A stretch of DNA of 64,000 nucleotides. It comes from Nocardia sp. NBC_01327 (GTDB taxonomy: Bacteria > Actinomycetota > Actinomycetes > Mycobacteriales > Mycobacteriaceae). Shown here in pieces: positions 8,358 to 17,083 of this stretch (its first letter is position 1; each line of letters starts with the position of its first letter). Under the pieces are notes generated by a model. The model was given only the letters and a program-made list of their open reading frames with translations, was not told where the DNA came from and searched no databases. The DNA lies in NCBI RefSeq assembly GCF_035958815.1, contig NZ_CP108383.1, positions 7,626,001 through 7,690,000 on the forward strand. The letters are read 5' to 3'. A program made the translations under genes and the position numbers.

Positions 8358-9672
8358 CGGTCTCTCCATCTTCCAGTGCGCCGTCCGGCTTACCTTCGGC
8401 CGCTTCGTTTTTGGTCTTCTCCGGGGCCCGCCGCACCACGACCGTGTGCACCCGCACCCGGCCGCGCGCGTCCGAGCCGCCCTCACCGCGCAATTGCAAT
8501 CCGTGGATCACGGCCTTGGAACCCGGCAGCGGCACGCGGCCCAGCGCGTGCGCGAGCAGGCCGCCGACGGTGTCGACATCTTCGTCGTCGATCTCCAGGC
8601 CGAACAGATCACCGAGGTCTTCGACCGGAAGTCGCGCCGAGACACGGTATTTCCCGTGCCCGATCTCCTCGACCGGCGCGGTCTCATCGGTGTCGTACTC
8701 ATCGGCGATCTCGCCGACGATCTCCTCCAGCACATCCTCGATGGTGACCAGCCCGGCAATGCCGCCGTACTCGTCCACCAGCACCGCCATATGGTTGCGG
8801 ACGCGCTGCATTTCATCGAGCAGCGCATCCAGCGGCTTGGAGTCCGGCACGAAGATCGCCGGGCGCATGACCTCGCGCACATGCACCTTCTTGGCCCGAT
8901 CCGCATACGGGACAAGGTCTTTCAGATATACGACACCGAGAATGTCGTCGACGTTCTCCCCCACCACCGGAATGCGCGAATGACCGGACCGCACCGCCAG
9001 CGACATCGCCTGTGCCGCAGTCTTGTCCGCCTCGATCCACACCATCTCGGTGCGCGGCACCATGACCGCGCGAGCGGCCGTCTCGCCGAGTTCGAACACC
9101 GACTGGATCATGCGGCGCTCCTCGGCATCCACCACCCCGCGCTCACCGGCGAGATCAACGACCTCACGCAGCTCGATCTCGGAAGCGAAGGGGCCGTTGC
9201 GAAATCCCCTACCGGGAGTGATCGCATTACCGACCAGAATCAGCAGACGGCTGATCGGGCCGAGCAGCGTGCCGATGGCCTGCAGCGGCAGTGAGGCGCC
9301 CAGCGCCAGCGAATACGCGTGCTGGCGGCCCAGCGTGCGCGGCCCGACACCGATGACCAGATAGTCCACCAGCACCATGACCGCCGCGGTCACCACCAGC
9401 GCCGTCACCTCGGGCAGCCAATCCATGAGCACCGCCGCCAGCAGCACCGTCGAGGTGATCTCGCACAGCACGCGCAGCAGCACCATGAGATTCACATAGC
9501 GCGGCCGATCGGCGATGATGCGGGCCAAGCGCGCCGCACCCGTCCGATCGGCCCGGACCAGATCGTCCACCCGCGCAGGGGAAATCGTATTCAACGCCGA
9601 ATCCAGCGCGGCGAACGAACCGCCGGCGGGCACCAAGATTATCGCCAGCAGTAAGAGGACGAACGAATTCAC
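8350..9672 (-). CDS. CNNM/CorC-type transmembrane protein with CBS domains
   Basis: This 440-residue membrane protein has a CNNM (DUF21) N-terminal half: three or four hydrophobic segments within residues 1-150 (MNSFVLLLLAIILVPAGGSFAALDSAL, VLLAAVLMDWL, VVTAAVMVLVDYLVIGV). Two CBS domains follow (VMVPRTEMVWIEAD to VVYLKDLVPYA, and VREVMRPAIFVPDSK to VTIEDVLEEIVGEI). A CorC_HlyC domain ends with the acidic motif LDIDDEDVDTVGGLLAHALGRVP. Such proteins are linked to magnesium or cobalt efflux or homeostasis, with CBS domains sensing nucleotides. The tail after about 410 is charged and probably disordered. Its ATG overlaps the ybeY stop (ATGA). Confidence 0.9.
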   Translation of the reverse strand: MNSFVLLLLAIILVPAGGSFAALDSALNTISPARVDDLVRADRTGAARLARIIADRPRYVNLMVLLRVLCEITSTVLLAAVLMDWLPEVTALVVTAAVMVLVDYLVIGVGPRTLGRQHAYSLALGASLPLQAIGTLLGPISRLLILVGNAITPGRGFRNGPFASEIELREVVDLAGERGVVDAEERRMIQSVFELGETAARAVMVPRTEMVWIEADKTAAQAMSLAVRSGHSRIPVVGENVDDILGVVYLKDLVPYADRAKKVHVREVMRPAIFVPDSKPLDALLDEMQRVRNHMAVLVDEYGGIAGLVTIEDVLEEIVGEIADEYDTDETAPVEEIGHGKYRVSARLPVEDLGDLFGLEIDDEDVDTVGGLLAHALGRVPLPGSKAVIHGLQLRGEGGSDARGRVRVHTVVVRRAPEKTKNEAAEGKPDGALEDGETDD

Positions 9673-10235
9673 GCGGGATCCAGTGGATCACCGGGTGCGG
9701 TGAATCCGGTCTTCCCCAGCAGTTGCGCATCACGCTGTGCATCACGTTCGGCGAGCTCGGCGCGGTGCTGCGCCTCGCGCAGGCTCTCGTACCAGCCTTC
9801 GAGCAGCGAGGCCTGCAGCGCGAACATTTCCTTCTCCTCCTCCGGCTCGGCATGGTCGTAGCCGAGCAGGTGGAGGACGCCGTGCACGGTCAGCAGGGCG
9901 AGTTCGTGGCCCATGGCATGGCCGGCCTTCTCGGCCTGCTGCGCCGCGAATTCGGGGCACAGCACGATATCCCCGAGCATGGACGGGCCGGGCTCGGCGG
10001 CGTCGGGACGCCCGCCGGGCTCCAGCTCGTCCATGGGAAAGGACATGACATCGGTCGGACCCGGCAGGTCCATCCAGCGCATGTGCAGGTCTGCCATGGT
10101 GTCGAGATCGACCAGCACCATCGACAGCTCGGCGGCCGAATGCACATCCATCTGACCGATCGCGAACCGCGCGACGCTGATCAGTTCCTCTTCGGATACT
10201 TCGATACCCGATTCGTTGGCGATCTCGATACTCAC
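9669..10235 (-). CDS. ybeY: Endoribonuclease YbeY
   Basis: YbeY is a zinc-dependent RNase that processes the 3' end of 16S rRNA and takes part in 70S quality control. The product has 188 residues. The metal motif HGVLHLLGYDH is at about 118-128, with three zinc-binding His, and the TDVMSFPMDE stretch at about 61-70 is also conserved. A C-terminal extension of some 40 charged residues follows the catalytic core. It lies 22 bases after phoH and overlaps the CNNM gene start, so it is in the middle of the phoH-to-era operon. Confidence 0.95.
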   Translation of the reverse strand: MSIEIANESGIEVSEEELISVARFAIGQMDVHSAAELSMVLVDLDTMADLHMRWMDLPGPTDVMSFPMDELEPGGRPDAAEPGPSMLGDIVLCPEFAAQQAEKAGHAMGHELALLTVHGVLHLLGYDHAEPEEEKEMFALQASLLEGWYESLREAQHRAELAERDAQRDAQLLGKTGFTAPGDPLDPA

Positions 10236-10257
10236 CCGCTCAGCCTATCGGCCGAGC

Positions 10258-11364
10258 TCAGTGACGCCCCTCCCGGCTCGCTGCACGCCGCTGCGCCCGG
10301 TTGCCCGGATAGTGGGCGACCTGCGGGCGGGAGTCGTTCTCATAGCGGTCGTAGGCATCGACGATCTCTCCGACCAGTCGGTGACGAACCACATCACTGC
10401 TGGTCAGGTAGGAGATCGCAATATCGTCGACATCGGTGAGGATCTCGGTGGCCGCCCGGAGCCCGGAGCGGGCACCGGTGGGTAGGTCCACCTGACTGAC
10501 ATCGCCGGTCACCACCATTTTGGAGCCGAAGCCCAAGCGGGTGAGGAACATCTTCATCTGCTCGGCGGTGGTGTTCTGCGCCTCGTCGAGAATGATGAAC
10601 GCGTCATTGAGCGAACGACCGCGCATGTACGCCAGCGGCGCGACCTCGATGACACCCGCGGCCATCAGCTTCGGAATGGCCTCGGGATCCATCATGTCGT
10701 GCAGGGCGTCGTAGAGCGGGCGCAGATACGGGTCGATCTTGTCGTTCAGCGTGCCGGGCAGGAAGCCCAGCCGCTCACCCGCCTCGACCGCCGGCCGCGT
10801 CAGAATGATGCGGCTGACCTGCTTGGCCTGCAAGGCCTGCACGGCCTTGGCCATCGCGAGGTACGTCTTACCGGTACCGGCCGGGCCGACGCCGAACACG
10901 ATGGTGTGCTTGTCGATGGCATCGACATAGTGCTTCTGGTTCAACGTCTTCGGGCGGATGGTCTTACCACGCCGGGACAGGATGTCCAGGCTCAGCACCT
11001 CCGCCGGGGAGTCCGAGGAACCCTCGGTGAGCATGGAATACGTGTGCCGCACGGCTTCCGGCGTGACCACCTTGTTGCGGGCCGTCAGCGCCACCAACTG
11101 GGCGATGACACGTTCCGCGAGGGCGATATCGGCAGGTCTGCCGGTGAGTGTGACGGAGTTGCCGCGCACGTGGATGTCGGCGTCGAGCAGCCGCTCGAGT
11201 TCACGCAGGTTCTCATCGGCCGAACCCAGGAAGCCGAATACCGACTCCGGTTCCAATTCGATGCTGGAACGAACGGTCCGGCCCGCCGGTCCGGACCCAT
11301 TGTCGCCGACACCGATGCCGGCAGTAGGGGTACTCTGGTCGCCGATTTCGCCTGGTGTTCTCAA
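10258..11364 (-). CDS. phoH: PhoH-like ATPase
   Basis: This is a 368-residue P-loop ATPase of the PhoH family, related to RNA helicases and linked genetically to YbeY in rRNA maturation. A KH-like N-terminal part (LLDADIHVRGNSVTLTG) precedes the ATPase domain with Walker A GPAGTGKT (160-167), ILTRPAVEAGE, and Walker B FIILDEAQN around 255. The start is uncertain. The frame opens with TTG at 11364, preceded by GGGAAG. The first 30 residues are low in conservation, and a GTG around residue 31 would also give a complete family protein. It begins the operon that continues to era. Confidence 0.92.
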   Translation of the reverse strand: MRTPGEIGDQSTPTAGIGVGDNGSGPAGRTVRSSIELEPESVFGFLGSADENLRELERLLDADIHVRGNSVTLTGRPADIALAERVIAQLVALTARNKVVTPEAVRHTYSMLTEGSSDSPAEVLSLDILSRRGKTIRPKTLNQKHYVDAIDKHTIVFGVGPAGTGKTYLAMAKAVQALQAKQVSRIILTRPAVEAGERLGFLPGTLNDKIDPYLRPLYDALHDMMDPEAIPKLMAAGVIEVAPLAYMRGRSLNDAFIILDEAQNTTAEQMKMFLTRLGFGSKMVVTGDVSQVDLPTGARSGLRAATEILTDVDDIAISYLTSSDVVRHRLVGEIVDAYDRYENDSRPQVAHYPGNRAQRRAASREGRH

Positions 11365-11502
11365 AAGTCGCTATGGCCTGCTTCCCGGTCTCGAGCACTA
11401 CCTCTTTGAGGGAAGTTTACCGCCGACCACCGACACCGCCCAGTGAATAGATCGCTACCAGCTGCGGTGACACGAGACCGTCGCGCCCTCGCGGCCTGGG
11501 CG

Positions 11503-12405
11503 TTATTCGATTCCGGGCCGTACCCGGGCCCAGTCGAAGGTGAAATCCCGGAACCGGCGCACCGCCTCGGAGGGCGTCGCGGCGGTCGACCAGACCAGGC
11601 CGACCTCGCGCATCGGCTCCGGATCGGCGAGCGGGATCAGCGCGGGATCCGGTTGCGGGCCGCCCATCGGCGGGTACTCCAGCGGCAGAATCGACACTCC
11701 GAGACCCACTGCGACCAGGCCCGCGATGGTGTCCAGATTGCTGCATTCGAAACCGATGCGGGGGCGGAAATCGGCTGCGGCACAAAGCTCGTCGAGAACC
11801 CGGCGCATGCCGAATCCCGGGTGCATGGCGATGAATTCGGCGTCCGCGACCTCCGCGAGGCGTACCTGCCGCCGGGTCGCGAGGCGATGGTCGGGCGGCA
11901 CGGCGAGCGCCAGGCGCTGCCGCAGCAGCGGCCGCCAGCCCACCCCGGCCGCGGACGGTCTCGGAGACACCAGCCCGAGATCGGCGGTGCCGTCCAGGAC
12001 CGCGGCGGTCACCACATCGGCGGCGTCCTGGTTCAGCGTGAAGGTGATGCGCCCGGAGAGGCGGCGAAAACCCGCGATGAGTTCGGGCACCACCCGCGCA
12101 CCCAGGGAATGCTGGAAGGCCAGGCGCACCACACCCCCGGCGGGATTGGACAGATCGGCGAGTTCGCCTGCGGCGGCATCGAGTTCGGCCTGGGCGCGGC
12201 GGGCGTGCTCATAGTAGACACGGCCGAACTCGTTGAGGGTCAGGCGTTTTCCGTGCCGGTCGAAGAGCAGGACGCCGAGGCGGCGTTCCAGGCGGGCCAG
12301 CATGCGGGAGAGCGTCGGCTGCGTCAGATGCAGGCGCTCGGCGGCGGCTCCGACGCGTTCGAGCTCGGCGAGCGTGAGAAACCAGTGCAGATCATCACTC
12401 GCCAC
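11503..12405 (-). CDS. LysR family transcriptional regulator
   Basis: This 300-residue LysR regulator has a winged helix at the N-terminus (DDLHWFLTLAELERVGAAAERLHLTQPTLSRMLARLERRLGVLLFDRHGKRLTLNEFG) and a periplasmic-binding-protein-like effector domain from about residue 90. The GTG at 12405 is chosen because GGAGGGG lies seven bases before it. The longer reading to 12570 would cross the divergent promoter. It is divergent from the MFS transporter gene at 12591, so it probably controls that gene. The effector is unknown. Confidence 0.92.
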   Translation of the reverse strand: MASDDLHWFLTLAELERVGAAAERLHLTQPTLSRMLARLERRLGVLLFDRHGKRLTLNEFGRVYYEHARRAQAELDAAAGELADLSNPAGGVVRLAFQHSLGARVVPELIAGFRRLSGRITFTLNQDAADVVTAAVLDGTADLGLVSPRPSAAGVGWRPLLRQRLALAVPPDHRLATRRQVRLAEVADAEFIAMHPGFGMRRVLDELCAAADFRPRIGFECSNLDTIAGLVAVGLGVSILPLEYPPMGGPQPDPALIPLADPEPMREVGLVWSTAATPSEAVRRFRDFTFDWARVRPGIE

Positions 12406-12539
12406 CGCGGCACCCCCTCCGATAACCCCGAAACCGTCCGCACCTCGGTTGGGCGGCCCGGGCTTGACCATGTTGATCGTCACTCGCCGCGGTCGGCTCC
12501 GCGCCGATACCTCCACTAATACCGCCGACGCATCAGTTC

Positions 12540-12554
12540 TGCAATCATTATGCA
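12540..12554. promoter_or_regulatory. Candidate LysR-type binding site
   Basis: TGCA-N7-TGCA (TGCAATCATTATGCA) is a short dyad with the outer T...A typical of LysR boxes. It lies in the 185-base gap between the LysR gene and the MFS gene, 37 bases before the MFS start codon. It is the clearest dyad in that gap. Confidence 0.4.
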
Positions 12555-12590
12555 TTTCCTTTCGAAGCACCGCGCGCCCATGCTCGGCAT

Positions 12591-13817
12591 ATGACCACCG
12601 CGGCCGCTCTCGCCCCCGTCGACACCGCTGCGCACGAACGCCGGATCACGGTCGCGCTCTTCGCCGCCGGGCTGACCACCTTCGCCTCGATGTACAGCGC
12701 ACAGGCGCTACTGCCGAGTCTGTCGGCGGCATTCGGTGCGACACCGGCGCGCGCGGCCCTGGCGGTATCGCTGACCACCGGACTGCTGGCGGTCACGATC
12801 TTGCCGATGAGCGTGCTGTCGAACCGATTCGGCCGGACTCGGATGATGATCGGCTCGGCGGTGGCCGCCAGTGTGATCGGGCTGCTGCTGCCCTTCAGTC
12901 CCTCGCTGGGAGTGCTGCTGGCCGGGCGGGCGGTGCAGGGAGTCGCGCTGGCCGGGGTGCCCGCGGTGGCGATGGCATATCTGGCCGAGGAGATCGGCGC
13001 GGCCGGGCTGGGCGCGGCCATGGGCGTCTACGTCGCGGGCACCACGGTGGGCGGGCTGGCCGGGCGGCTCATCCCGGCCTTCACCCTCGAAGTGGGGTCG
13101 TGGCGCTGGGGTCAGGCCACCGTCGCGGTGGCGGCGGCGCTCTGCGCGGGGATATTCGTGCGAATGCTGCCGCCGTCGCGCCGATTCAGCGCCCGGCCGC
13201 TCGATATCCGCACGCTCATCGCCGATTTCGCGGGGCACCTGCGGGATCGCACGCTGCTGCCGCTGTTCGCCCTCGCGTTCGTCATGATGGGCGGCTTCGT
13301 CTCGGTCTACAACTTCCTCGGGTATCGGCTGACGCGTGATCCGTTCGGATTATCCGCCGCCACAGTGGGTTTGGTGTTCGTGCTGTATCTGGCGGGCACC
13401 GTCACCGCCGCCGCGGCGGGCCGGTTGACCGATCGGCACGGGCGGTCCCGGGTGCTCGGGATATCGATTCTCGCCATGGGCGCCGGGCTGTCGCTCACCC
13501 TGCCTGATTCGCTGCCGATCATTCTGCTCGGCGTACTGCTGTGCACCGCAGGGTTTTTCGCCATTCACGCGGTAGCCAGTGGCTGGGTCGGCAGTGCGGC
13601 CACCGGCAATCGCGCAGCAGCTTCGGCCCTGTACCTGTTCGCCTACTACCTCGGGAGTTCGATTGCCGGAGGGGCGGGCGGGATCGCCTACGGCCGCTAC
13701 GGCTGGACCGGACTCACCGCGTACGTGGCGGTTCTGCTCGTACTCGCGGCCGGGCTCGTGGGAGTGCTCGTCGTTCGGTCCCGCGCGGCCGGCGCAGGCG
13801 AAACAGCGCGCGCCTGA
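12591..13817 (+). CDS. MFS transporter (drug or metabolite exporter type)
   Basis: This 408-residue membrane protein has twelve predicted hydrophobic segments. The early ITVALFAAGLTTFASMYSAQALLPSLSAAFG and LSNRFGRTRMMIG (the loop 2-3 signature) place it with the YnfM/arabinose-efflux group of proton-driven exporters. The second half repeats the pattern with RLTDRHGRSRVLG between segments 8 and 9. Substrate cannot be read from sequence. The divergent LysR gene is its probable regulator. The ATG at 12591 is directly preceded by CATATG context without a strong ribosome binding site. Confidence 0.9.
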   Translation: MTTAAALAPVDTAAHERRITVALFAAGLTTFASMYSAQALLPSLSAAFGATPARAALAVSLTTGLLAVTILPMSVLSNRFGRTRMMIGSAVAASVIGLLLPFSPSLGVLLAGRAVQGVALAGVPAVAMAYLAEEIGAAGLGAAMGVYVAGTTVGGLAGRLIPAFTLEVGSWRWGQATVAVAAALCAGIFVRMLPPSRRFSARPLDIRTLIADFAGHLRDRTLLPLFALAFVMMGGFVSVYNFLGYRLTRDPFGLSAATVGLVFVLYLAGTVTAAAAGRLTDRHGRSRVLGISILAMGAGLSLTLPDSLPIILLGVLLCTAGFFAIHAVASGWVGSAATGNRAAASALYLFAYYLGSSIAGGAGGIAYGRYGWTGLTAYVAVLLVLAAGLVGVLVVRSRAAGAGETARA

Positions 13818-13872
13818 ACGAGTTCAGCGAACCGGGCCAACGGACACGAGGTATCGCCATCCGCTTGAAGCC

Positions 13873-13968
13873 ACTACCTGCCAGCGCGGGGTCGGTGCCT
13901 GCTACCAGCGCGGGAACAGTGGCCACTACCAGTGGGAGGCAGTGCCCACTACCAGCGCGGGGTCAGTG
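13873..13968. repeat. Four short tandem repeats overlapping the rsmE stop codon
   Basis: Units of about 23-28 bases built on CTACCAGCGCGGGGTCAGTG follow each other, beginning near 13874, 13902, 13926 and 13949. The last unit is the end of rsmE itself: read on the minus strand it encodes Thr-Pro-Arg-Trp-stop. Thus three degenerate copies of the terminal codons and stop lie downstream of the real stop. Too few and too irregular for a CRISPR array. Confidence 0.7.
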
Positions 13969-14689
13969 CGCCGAGAGCGCCGAGAGCGACGGCTGCGGCG
14001 GTGGAGGTGCGCAGGACGGTCGGGCCGAGCAGCACGATATCCGCGCCCGCCTCGGCCAGCGCCTTCAGTTCGGCATCATCGAGGCCGCCTTCGGGGCCGA
14101 CAATGAGCACAACCTCGGCCACGTCCTCGAAGGACAGCTCGGTGAAGCGTCCCGCTCCGGATTCGTGCAGGGCGGCGACAATTGCGCCGCCGGACTTGGC
14201 TTCTCGTACCAGCGCCACCAGATCGCGGGTGCTGTGCAGATCCGCCACATCGGGGATATATGCGCGGCGGGACTGCCGGGCGGCCGATTTCGCGGTGGCA
14301 CGCCATTTCTCGACGGCCTTGTGCGCCTTGTTCTCCCAGTTGGAGACACAGCGCGAAGCCTGCCACGGAACGATGGCGTCGGCCCCGGCCTCGGTCATGA
14401 GTTCGACCGCGAGTTCGGAGCGGTCGGACTTCGGCAGCGCCTGCACCACGGTCACCTGCGGGGTCGCCGGGGCTGCGACCCGGCGATCGAGGACCTTCAG
14501 TTCGAGGCGATCCTTCTGGGCCGCAATCACTTCCGAATCGGCGAGAATCCCGTGCCCGTCCGAGAGCGTGATCGGCTCGCCGACCCGGATGCGCCGGACG
14601 GTCGCGGCATGGCGACCCTCCGGGCCGTCGAGGACGGCGGTGGCACCCGGCTCGGGAACCTCGTCGAGGTAGAAGACGGTGGCGGCCAA
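13949..14689 (-). CDS. rsmE: 16S rRNA (uracil-1498-N3)-methyltransferase
   Basis: RsmE methylates U1498 in the decoding centre of 16S rRNA using S-adenosylmethionine. This 246-residue SPOUT protein shows the PUA-like N-terminal part (EGRHAATVRRIRVGEPITLSDG), then ALPKSDRSELAVELMTEAGADAIVPW, and the trefoil-knot SAM site LIVGPEGGLDDAEL followed by VLLGPTVLRTSTAAAVAL. All are standard. The gene is four bases upstream of dnaJ in the operon order hrcA-dnaJ2-rsmE, as in M. tuberculosis. Its stop codon lies within the tandem repeat at 13873-13968. Confidence 0.95.
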   Translation of the reverse strand: MAATVFYLDEVPEPGATAVLDGPEGRHAATVRRIRVGEPITLSDGHGILADSEVIAAQKDRLELKVLDRRVAAPATPQVTVVQALPKSDRSELAVELMTEAGADAIVPWQASRCVSNWENKAHKAVEKWRATAKSAARQSRRAYIPDVADLHSTRDLVALVREAKSGGAIVAALHESGAGRFTELSFEDVAEVVLIVGPEGGLDDAELKALAEAGADIVLLGPTVLRTSTAAAVALGALGALTPRW

Positions 14690-14693
14690 CGGA

Positions 14694-15842
14694 TCAGCGT
14701 CCGCTGAAGGATGCTCGCAGCCGCGCGAACAACCCGCTGTTGTGCTCGGACTGGGTCGAGAGCACCTCGGTGCGCTCGTTCGGGCGCATGGCCTTGTACT
14801 TGCGCATGAGATCGGACTGCTTGGAGTCCATCTTGGTCGGCACCACGATATCGAGGTGCGAGATCAGATCTCCGCGCGAATTGGCGCGCAGCTTGGGCAT
14901 ACCGTGGCCGCGCAGCACCGAGACCTCGCCCGGCTGGGTGCCGGCCGGGATGGTGAGCTCGACCGGGCCGTCGAGGATGGTGTCGATGACGACCGTGGTG
15001 CCCAGCGCCGCATCCACCACGGGAACCCGGATGGTGCAGTGCAGATCGTCACTGTCGCGCACGAAGGTGTCGTGCGGCTGCTCCACGATCTCCACGTAGA
15101 GGTCGCCGGCGGGACCGCCGCCGGGGCCGACCTCACCCTGTGCGGCCAGGCGCACCCGCATACCGCTCGCGACACCGGCCGGAATCGGCGCGGCGATCTC
15201 GCGGCGGGCGCGCACGCGGCCGTCGCCACCGCACTTGCGGCAGGGATCGGGAATGGTCTCGCCCGCGCCGCGGCAGGTGGGGCACGGCCGCGAGGTCATG
15301 ACCTGGCCGAGGAAGGAGCGCTGCACCGTCTGCACTTCACCCGCGCCGCCGCAGGTTTCACAGCGAACGGGCTTGGAGTTGCCATTGGTGCCCGCGCCCA
15401 CGCACACATCGCAGATGATGGCGGTGTCCACGGTCAGGTGCTTGGTGACACCGACCGCGCACTCCTGCAGCGAGAGGCGGGTGCGCAGCAGCGAATCCGC
15501 TCCCGGCTGCACCCGGCCGCGTGGTTTGCGCGGGTTGGAGGTGTTCATCCCGCCGAAGAAGGCCTCGAACACGTCGCCGAGGCCGCCGAAACCGGCGCCG
15601 GAGAAACCGCCGCCACCGCCGCCGGACTCCATGGGGTCACCGCCGAGGTCGACGATGCGCCGCTTCTCCGCGTCGGTCAGCACCTCGTAGGCGGTCGACA
15701 CCTCGCGGAACCGCTCCTGCGCCTCCGGTTCCGGGTTGACGTCGGGATGCAGTTCACGCGCCAGCTTTCGATAGGCGCGCTTGATCTCCTGGTCGGTCGC
15801 GTTGCGTGCGACGCCGAGCAGTGCGTAATAGTCCCGTGCCAC
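14694..15842 (-). CDS. dnaJ: Molecular chaperone DnaJ (DnaJ2)
   Basis: This is an Hsp40 co-chaperone that stimulates DnaK. The 382 residues run in the classic order: J domain with HPD (ARELHPDVN) at about 32, Gly/Phe-rich linker (GGGGGGFSGAGFGG), zinc domain with four CxxCxGxG repeats (CDVCVGAG, CETCGGAG, CPTCRGAG, CRKCGGDG) and C-terminal substrate-binding beta domains. It is the DnaJ paralogue linked to hrcA, distinct from the one beside dnaK. It sits 35 bases after hrcA in the same direction and is probably co-transcribed. Confidence 0.95.
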   Translation of the reverse strand: MARDYYALLGVARNATDQEIKRAYRKLARELHPDVNPEPEAQERFREVSTAYEVLTDAEKRRIVDLGGDPMESGGGGGGFSGAGFGGLGDVFEAFFGGMNTSNPRKPRGRVQPGADSLLRTRLSLQECAVGVTKHLTVDTAIICDVCVGAGTNGNSKPVRCETCGGAGEVQTVQRSFLGQVMTSRPCPTCRGAGETIPDPCRKCGGDGRVRARREIAAPIPAGVASGMRVRLAAQGEVGPGGGPAGDLYVEIVEQPHDTFVRDSDDLHCTIRVPVVDAALGTTVVIDTILDGPVELTIPAGTQPGEVSVLRGHGMPKLRANSRGDLISHLDIVVPTKMDSKQSDLMRKYKAMRPNERTEVLSTQSEHNSGLFARLRASFSGR

Positions 15843-15877
15843 TTGTGCTCTCTAGTCCGTTTCGTCTCTCCGCTTGC

Positions 15878-16918
15878 TCACCGTTCGGCGAGCACCTCAC
15901 CGATATACCGGGCCACGGCCGCTACCGAGGCGATGGTCCCCGGATAGTCCATGCGGGTCGGGCCCAGCACCCCCATACCTCCCAGAACGGTACCGGGCAT
16001 CCCGTATCCGGTGGACACCACCGCCGTTCCGCGCATCTGTTCGACCTTGGTCTCCTCACCGATCTGCACGGTGACCGTACCCGGCTGCTGGGCCGCTGCC
16101 AGCAACTTCAGCACGATCACCTGCTCTTCGAGGGCCTCGAGCACCACGCGTAGCGAGCCCGGAAATCCGTTCCCGGCGAAGTCGCCGGCATTGCGTGTGA
16201 GGTTCGCCGTACCGCCGAGCACCAGTCGCTCCTCGGGGTGCTCGACAAGGGTCTCCACGAGCAGTGTGGACACCCGCACGAGGACGTCCCGCAGCCGCGC
16301 GGGCGAATGTTCGGGCAGTTCGGCCACCGAGGCGGAGGCGGCGGACAGCCGCTTGCCCTCCATGGCCTTGCCGAGCATGCCGCGCAGAGCGGCCAGATCC
16401 TCTTCGCCGATGACATTGCCCAGATCGACCAGGCGCTGATCGACGCGGCCGCTGTCGGTGATGACCACGAGCAGCAGACGGGCGGGATTGAGCGCGACCA
16501 CCTCGATGTGCCGGACCGTCGAAGCCGACACGGTCGGGTACTGCACCATGGCGACCTGGCGGGTCAGCTGTGCGAGCAGGCGCACACCCCGGCGCAGGAC
16601 ATCGTCGAGATCGACGCCGCTCTCCAGGAACTCCATGATCGCGCGGCGCTCGGCATTGGAGAGCGGCTTGACCTCGGAGATGTGATCGACGAACTGCCGG
16701 TAGCCCTTATCGGTGGGGATACGACCGGAACTGGTGTGCGGCTGGGCGATATAGCCCTCGGCCTCGAGCACGGCCATGTCATTGCGCACAGTCGCGCTGG
16801 AGACACCCAGATTGTGCCGTTCCACCAGGGTTTTGGAGCCTATCGGCTCCTTGGTCGATATGTAGTCCGCGACGATCGCCCGCAGGACTTCGAGCCGTCG
16901 CTGCTCCGTGGTCGCCAT
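15878..16918 (-). CDS. hrcA: Heat-inducible transcription repressor HrcA
   Basis: HrcA represses groE-type heat shock genes by binding CIRCE elements. The 346-residue product has the winged-helix start EQRRLEVLRAIVADYISTKEPIGSKTLVERHNLGVSSATVRNDMAVLEAEGYI and the HTSSGRIPTDKGYRQFVD motif. A GAF-like dimerisation part follows, ending MGVLGPTRMDYPGTIASVAAVARYIGEVL. The ATG at 16918 is preceded by GAGGAGG; a start at 16972 lacks such a site. No CIRCE element was seen in its own upstream gap. Confidence 0.95.
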   Translation of the reverse strand: MATTEQRRLEVLRAIVADYISTKEPIGSKTLVERHNLGVSSATVRNDMAVLEAEGYIAQPHTSSGRIPTDKGYRQFVDHISEVKPLSNAERRAIMEFLESGVDLDDVLRRGVRLLAQLTRQVAMVQYPTVSASTVRHIEVVALNPARLLLVVITDSGRVDQRLVDLGNVIGEEDLAALRGMLGKAMEGKRLSAASASVAELPEHSPARLRDVLVRVSTLLVETLVEHPEERLVLGGTANLTRNAGDFAGNGFPGSLRVVLEALEEQVIVLKLLAAAQQPGTVTVQIGEETKVEQMRGTAVVSTGYGMPGTVLGGMGVLGPTRMDYPGTIASVAAVARYIGEVLAER

Positions 16919-17083
16919 CGGCCCCACCTCCTCGCTCGCCGTCGGGTTCCGCCGCGCAGGCCTGTGGGGCATATTCGCAGGAATTCCCGGATGTTCCCGC
17001 CAGTTTAGTTGGCCGTTCGCAAATTGCCTGTACGCCGCCGGTCGGGTGCGGGACGAGGAGGTCTGGTTCAGGGAGCAGCGGTG

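Noticed and set aside
13873..13968. CRISPR-like array of four repeats
   Set aside because: Units are degenerate and adjacent, without spacers of equal length, and the last unit is the end of rsmE.
16919..17083. CIRCE element before hrcA
   Set aside because: No TTAGCACTC-N9-GAGTGCTAA pattern or close variant in the gap.
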